Source of the DNA: Anaerolineales bacterium
GTDB lineage: Bacteria; Chloroflexota; Anaerolineae; Anaerolineales; E44-bin32
Length of the DNA stretch: 6,621 nt
NCBI GenBank assembly: GCA_030642885.1
Contig: DAOWMX010000128.1
Span: forward strand, 1 to 6,621
Direction of reading: 5' to 3'
In this document: positions 3,877 through 6,621 of the stretch, one piece after another
Layout: each line of letters opens with the position of its first letter
How positions within the stretch are numbered: the first letter of the stretch is position 1
Position numbers and translations under genes: made by a program
The notes under the pieces: model-generated
Told to the model about the DNA's origin: nothing
Seen by the model: only the letters and a program-made list of their open reading frames with translations
The model's database searches: none

Positions 3877-5952
3877 ATGAAGGAATACGCAACGGAGTTT
3901 ATTCGCAATATCGCCCTCGTGTCCCATGGCGGTGGTGGAAAGACCATCCTGGGAGAAGCGATGCTTTTCTGCACAGGTGCGATCACCCGTATGGGGAAAG
4001 TCGAGGATGGAAATACAATCTCCGATTTCGAGGATGAGGAGGTCCGTCGCACTCTTTCACTCTCCACATCACTCCTCCCAATTGAGTTCAATGATCATAA
4101 GTTAAACATCCTTGACACTCCCGGCTACACGGATTTCGTCGGCGAAGTGATCTCAGCATTAAGTGTGGCTGATGCGGCAGTTGTTTTCGTGGATTCCGTC
4201 GCCGGAGTCGAAGTGGGCACGGAAATCGTCTGGGAGTACTGCAATACGTTCAAGCTGCCTCGGTTTGTCGTCATCAGCAAAATGGATCGCGACAATGCCA
4301 ATTTCAAAACGGCTCTCTCTGCGGCGAGCGAACTCTCCCCGGATGCAACCTTTATCCCCGTCCAGCTTCCATGGGGTGAGAAGAGTGAATTCAAGGGGGT
4401 CATTGATCTCTTTAATATGAAAGCTCGTCCGGCTGAAGGGGAAGCGTTAGATGATATTCCCGCTGAATATAAAGAGCAGGCAGAAGAGGCGCGCATAGCT
4501 CTGGTTGAAGCCGCCGCGGAGGGGGATGATGCCCTACTTGAGAAATACCTCGAAGGCGAAGATCTGACCGCCACCGAAATTTCCAAAGGATTCAAATCGG
4601 TTGTCCATGCCGGTCGGTTTATCCCGGTTTTCGTGAGCGCAGCTGGTAAAACGACAGGCGTAGTGCCGCTAATGGAAGCCATGATTGAGATCTTCCCCTC
4701 CCCTGCCGACGCCGAACCGGTGAAGGCACAAGGAGCATCGGGAGAAGAAATCTTAGAAGCTTCCGATTCCGGACCCCTGGCCGTCCGTGTATGGAAGACT
4801 ACAGCTGACCCATTCGTCGGAAAGCTCACTTATATGCGCGTGCTCTCCGGCATACTCGCGGCAGACAGCCGGGTGTGGAACCACACCAAGAAAACCGAGG
4901 AACGACTAGGCACGTTGTTTGTTTTGCGGGGCAAAGAGCAGATCGGAGTCAAGAATCTCCACGCTGGGGACTTAGGTGCAACCGCCAAGCTTGGTGAGAC
5001 GGCAACTGGCGACATGCTCGGCGATAAAGGGCACCCACTTGTAATCGCGAAACCCGAATACCCCAACGCGCTTTTCTCCGTTTCGGTATCACCGAAAACA
5101 CAAGCGGACTCGACGAAAATCAGCCCCACATTAACACGTCTCTGTGAAGAGGATCTCACGCTCTCCTGGCATCAGGAACCAAGTACAAACCAAACCATTT
5201 TTCAGGGAATGGGAGATCAACATATCGACGTCGCCATACGTAAGGCGGAAGCCAAGTTCCAGGTCGGCCTCAACACAGAAGTGCCCCGGGTTCCCTACCG
5301 GGAGACAATCACAAAATCCGGGCATGCTGAATACCGCCATAAGAAGCAGACGGGCGGCGCAGGGCAATTTGCCGAAGTCCACATGGATATCGAACCTCTA
5401 GAGGAAGGACAGTTCGAATTCGTTAATAAGGTCTTCGGCGGCTCGATCTCACAGGGCTTCATGCCCGCCATCGAGAAGGGCGTGAAGGGTGTGATGAAGC
5501 AGGGTGTAATTGCCGGATATCCGGTCGAGAAAGTCAGAGTCCTCATAGTTGACGGCAAGGAGCACCCGGTCGACTCAAAGGCGGTAGCTTTTGAGGTCGC
5601 CGGCCGGGAGGCATTCAAACAGGCAATGAACGCCGCAGCCCCGGTCATGCTCGAGCCGGTCATGGATATTCGCGTTACCGTTCCAGAAGCGAACATGGGC
5701 GATGTCCTCGGGGATCTAAACACCCGTCGGGCACGTGTCCAGGGGATGGAGACCGAACGAGGGCGGAGCGTGGTTACCGCGCAAGTTCCACTTGCCGAGA
5801 TACAACGTTACACGACCGACATTCGGTCGATGACAGGTGGTCGTGGCGTGTTTTCGATGTCATTGAGCCACTATCAGGTTGTCCCTTCACATGTAGCGGA
5901 GGAACTCATCGCCGCGCGCAAGAGGGAGATCGGGCAAGAGGAAGAAGACTAA
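3877..5952 (+). CDS. Elongation factor G-like translational GTPase, EF-G2 type
   Basis: This 691-residue protein has all five EF-G domains. The GTPase domain starts with P-loop SHGGGGKT (16-23). The switch II motif is DTPGYTDF (80-87), the base-recognition motif SKMD (134-137) and G5 VSAAGK (253-258). Domain II is near TADPFVGKLTYMRVLSG, domain III near EDLTLSWHQEP, and domain IV has the tip HPVDSK (563-568); domain V follows. It is assigned to the EF-G2 branch, not the housekeeping factor. The canonical DTPGH histidine is Tyr84, and the switch I RGIT is replaced by RRTLSLS. The Asn of NKxD is Ser134, which is unusual. EF-G2 proteins bind ribosomes, but their job is not well settled; stress or recycling roles have been proposed. 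The ribosomal-protein and EF-Tu genes usual beside fusA are absent. It has its own promoter. A weak terminator-like hairpin follows the stop. Confidence 0.9.
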   Translation: MKEYATEFIRNIALVSHGGGGKTILGEAMLFCTGAITRMGKVEDGNTISDFEDEEVRRTLSLSTSLLPIEFNDHKLNILDTPGYTDFVGEVISALSVADAAVVFVDSVAGVEVGTEIVWEYCNTFKLPRFVVISKMDRDNANFKTALSAASELSPDATFIPVQLPWGEKSEFKGVIDLFNMKARPAEGEALDDIPAEYKEQAEEARIALVEAAAEGDDALLEKYLEGEDLTATEISKGFKSVVHAGRFIPVFVSAAGKTTGVVPLMEAMIEIFPSPADAEPVKAQGASGEEILEASDSGPLAVRVWKTTADPFVGKLTYMRVLSGILAADSRVWNHTKKTEERLGTLFVLRGKEQIGVKNLHAGDLGATAKLGETATGDMLGDKGHPLVIAKPEYPNALFSVSVSPKTQADSTKISPTLTRLCEEDLTLSWHQEPSTNQTIFQGMGDQHIDVAIRKAEAKFQVGLNTEVPRVPYRETITKSGHAEYRHKKQTGGAGQFAEVHMDIEPLEEGQFEFVNKVFGGSISQGFMPAIEKGVKGVMKQGVIAGYPVEKVRVLIVDGKEHPVDSKAVAFEVAGREAFKQAMNAAAPVMLEPVMDIRVTVPEANMGDVLGDLNTRRARVQGMETERGRSVVTAQVPLAEIQRYTTDIRSMTGGRGVFSMSLSHYQVVPSHVAEELIAARKREIGQEEED

Positions 5953-5970
5953 TCGGAATATGAGGCCAGA

Positions 5971-6002
5971 AAGGAGCTGGGAGCAACCCGGCCCTTCATT
6001 TT
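5971..6002 (+). terminator. Weak terminator-like hairpin after EF-G2
   Basis: GCTGGG (5976-5981), loop AGCAA and CCCGGC (5987-5992) form a 6-bp stem with one G-T pair, followed by CCTTCATTTT ending at 6002. The T-run is interrupted, and the next gene's ATG begins immediately after it. It may act as a partial terminator or attenuator between EF-G2 and the membrane-protein gene. Confidence 0.3.
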
Positions 6003-6440
6003 ATGTCTAACCCTATGGACGATCGTAAGCCTCCAATCACATTGCGCCTTCTGACTCTCTTTAGCTTCCTGCTCGGCATCTACCTCGTCGCCAACGGTCT
6101 TGCTATTCGCCTCTTCGGTTGGAACCCCATTGTTGCGCTTCCCGGCGCCACCTGGTTGGATCCATGCCACATTTTCTCCAAAGGTTTTGATCAATGGATT
6201 ATCATCAAGCCAGAGGCCCTGGCGTGGCCAGCCATTGTTCTAGGTGCTGGTTTATCGGGGGCGATATGGGGGATATGGCTTCATAGACAATGGGGGTATG
6301 GAGCGACTATTTTAATTAACGTCGTTTCGTTAATGTTTATTGGACCGGCGACGCTCTTTGCGCTCTGCAATCTGGCTTGCCTTGCCGCACCCACAACCCG
6401 TGCCTGGGTCCAGGAAGCGGACTCGCCCGATGAAGGGTGA
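6003..6440 (+). CDS. Small integral membrane protein of unknown function
   Basis: This 145-residue protein has three clear hydrophobic segments, at about 14-36, 74-93 and 100-128. A loop of some 35 residues between the first two contains a Pro/Trp-rich stretch and a single Cys55. The last 15 residues are hydrophilic and acidic. I recognise no family and see no catalytic motif. The start is uncertain. ATG 6003 directly follows the terminator-like hairpin and has no Shine-Dalgarno sequence at normal distance (GGGAG is about 18 nt away). ATG 6015 is no better placed, and an in-frame TGA at 5961 limits any extension. The end overlaps the next gene by 11 nt, so the two are probably co-expressed. 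The stop is TGA. Confidence 0.7.
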   Translation: MSNPMDDRKPPITLRLLTLFSFLLGIYLVANGLAIRLFGWNPIVALPGATWLDPCHIFSKGFDQWIIIKPEALAWPAIVLGAGLSGAIWGIWLHRQWGYGATILINVVSLMFIGPATLFALCNLACLAAPTTRAWVQEADSPDEG

Positions 6441-6621
6441 CTGGTTACCCCTCCGCTTCATAAGCGAAAAAATCGATGTTGAGCACGAAACATCCCCGTT
6501 ATTAACCAAGAAACCCACGGCGCCGGACACCATCCTCTGGAAGGATCAGTATTTCAAGGTTGAGGAAGTAATCTCATCCTGGTTTGATTATTCGCGCAAG
6601 GGCAGGATGGCGCCGAATATG
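6430..6621 (+). CDS. DUF6504-like protein, N-terminal part, cut by the window end
   Basis: From the ATG at 6430 the frame is open for 64 codons to the window edge. The opening MKGDWLPLRFISEKIDVE, the segment APDTILWKDQYFKVEEVIS and then SWFDYSRKGRMAPNM match my memory of the DUF6504 family, small soluble proteins of unknown function seen in Chloroflexota and Actinobacteria. These usually start with a W-x-P-L-R-F-I-S type motif, and a W..DYRRRGRMA-like block precedes the conserved C-terminal half, which is missing here. The start overlaps the membrane-protein stop by 11 nt. An AGGAAG at 6412-6417 is 12 nt away, so translation may depend partly on coupling. The family call rests on recall, not on a search. 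Confidence 0.6.
   Translation, partial: MKGDWLPLRFISEKIDVEHETSPLLTKKPTAPDTILWKDQYFKVEEVISSWFDYSRKGRMAPNM

Noticed and set aside
4125..4829. A 234-codon minus-strand ORF inside EF-G2
   Set aside because: It lies wholly antisense to a clearly conserved GTPase, is Ser/Thr/Ala-rich with low complexity and has no recognisable domain; it is a shadow frame.
5295..5723. A 142-codon minus-strand ORF inside the EF-G2 3' half
   Set aside because: Antisense shadow of EF-G domain IV; composition is biased to Ser, Thr and Pro and there is no ribosome-binding site evidence.
1..6621. Genome-wide reassignment of TGA to an amino acid
   Set aside because: TGA ends the methyltransferase (2564-2566), the thioredoxin-like gene (3133-3135) and the membrane protein (6438-6440) at sensible places, two of them within ATGA overlaps.

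Overview
The window looks like chromosomal DNA of a bacterium, probably of the Chloroflexota (Anaerolineae-type). This placement is an inference from the gene mix: an EF-G2-like translational GTPase, a phosphoglycerate-mutase-like metalloenzyme, an AMMECR1 protein, a DUF6504-type protein and small membrane proteins. I could not run a search. Base composition is moderate and coding density is high. No tRNA, rRNA, CRISPR array, insertion sequence or prophage is visible.

Layout. Positions 2-329 (+) hold the tail of an unrecognised protein and a doubtful 29-residue ORF. Positions 343-3621 are a minus-strand block, read from right to left: a membrane-anchored thioredoxin-fold protein (3621-3133), a class I SAM methyltransferase (3136-2564) and an alkaline-phosphatase-superfamily metalloenzyme (2567-1644), linked by two 4-nt ATGA stop/start overlaps. 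A 149-bp gap with an extended -10 promoter follows, then AMMECR1 (1494-907) and a RimJ/RimL-like GNAT acetyltransferase (894-343). Positions 3622-3876 are a divergent promoter region with a perfect 8-bp inverted repeat, a 12-bp near-perfect direct repeat and two good promoters. The plus strand then carries EF-G2 (3877-5952), a small unknown membrane protein (6003-6440) and the start of a DUF6504-like gene (6430 to the window end).

The main result is at 3133-3621. A simple reading gives two short ORFs separated by an in-frame TGA at 3370-3372. Read through, they make one complete thioredoxin-fold protein in which the TGA falls exactly on the first cysteine of the CxxC active site (Y-TGA-L-A-C). 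Downstream of this TGA lies a perfect 6-bp stem with a GUG loop, starting 22 nt after it; this spacing and the loop G fit a bacterial SECIS element. TGA is an ordinary stop for at least four other ORFs or genes here, so the code is not reassigned as a whole. The best reading is a selenocysteine (UxxC) thioredoxin-like protein whose active site faces outside the cytoplasm. It would be the first gene of a coupled operon, so expression of the methyltransferase and metalloenzyme may depend on selenium. A nonsense mutation or sequencing error is the main alternative.
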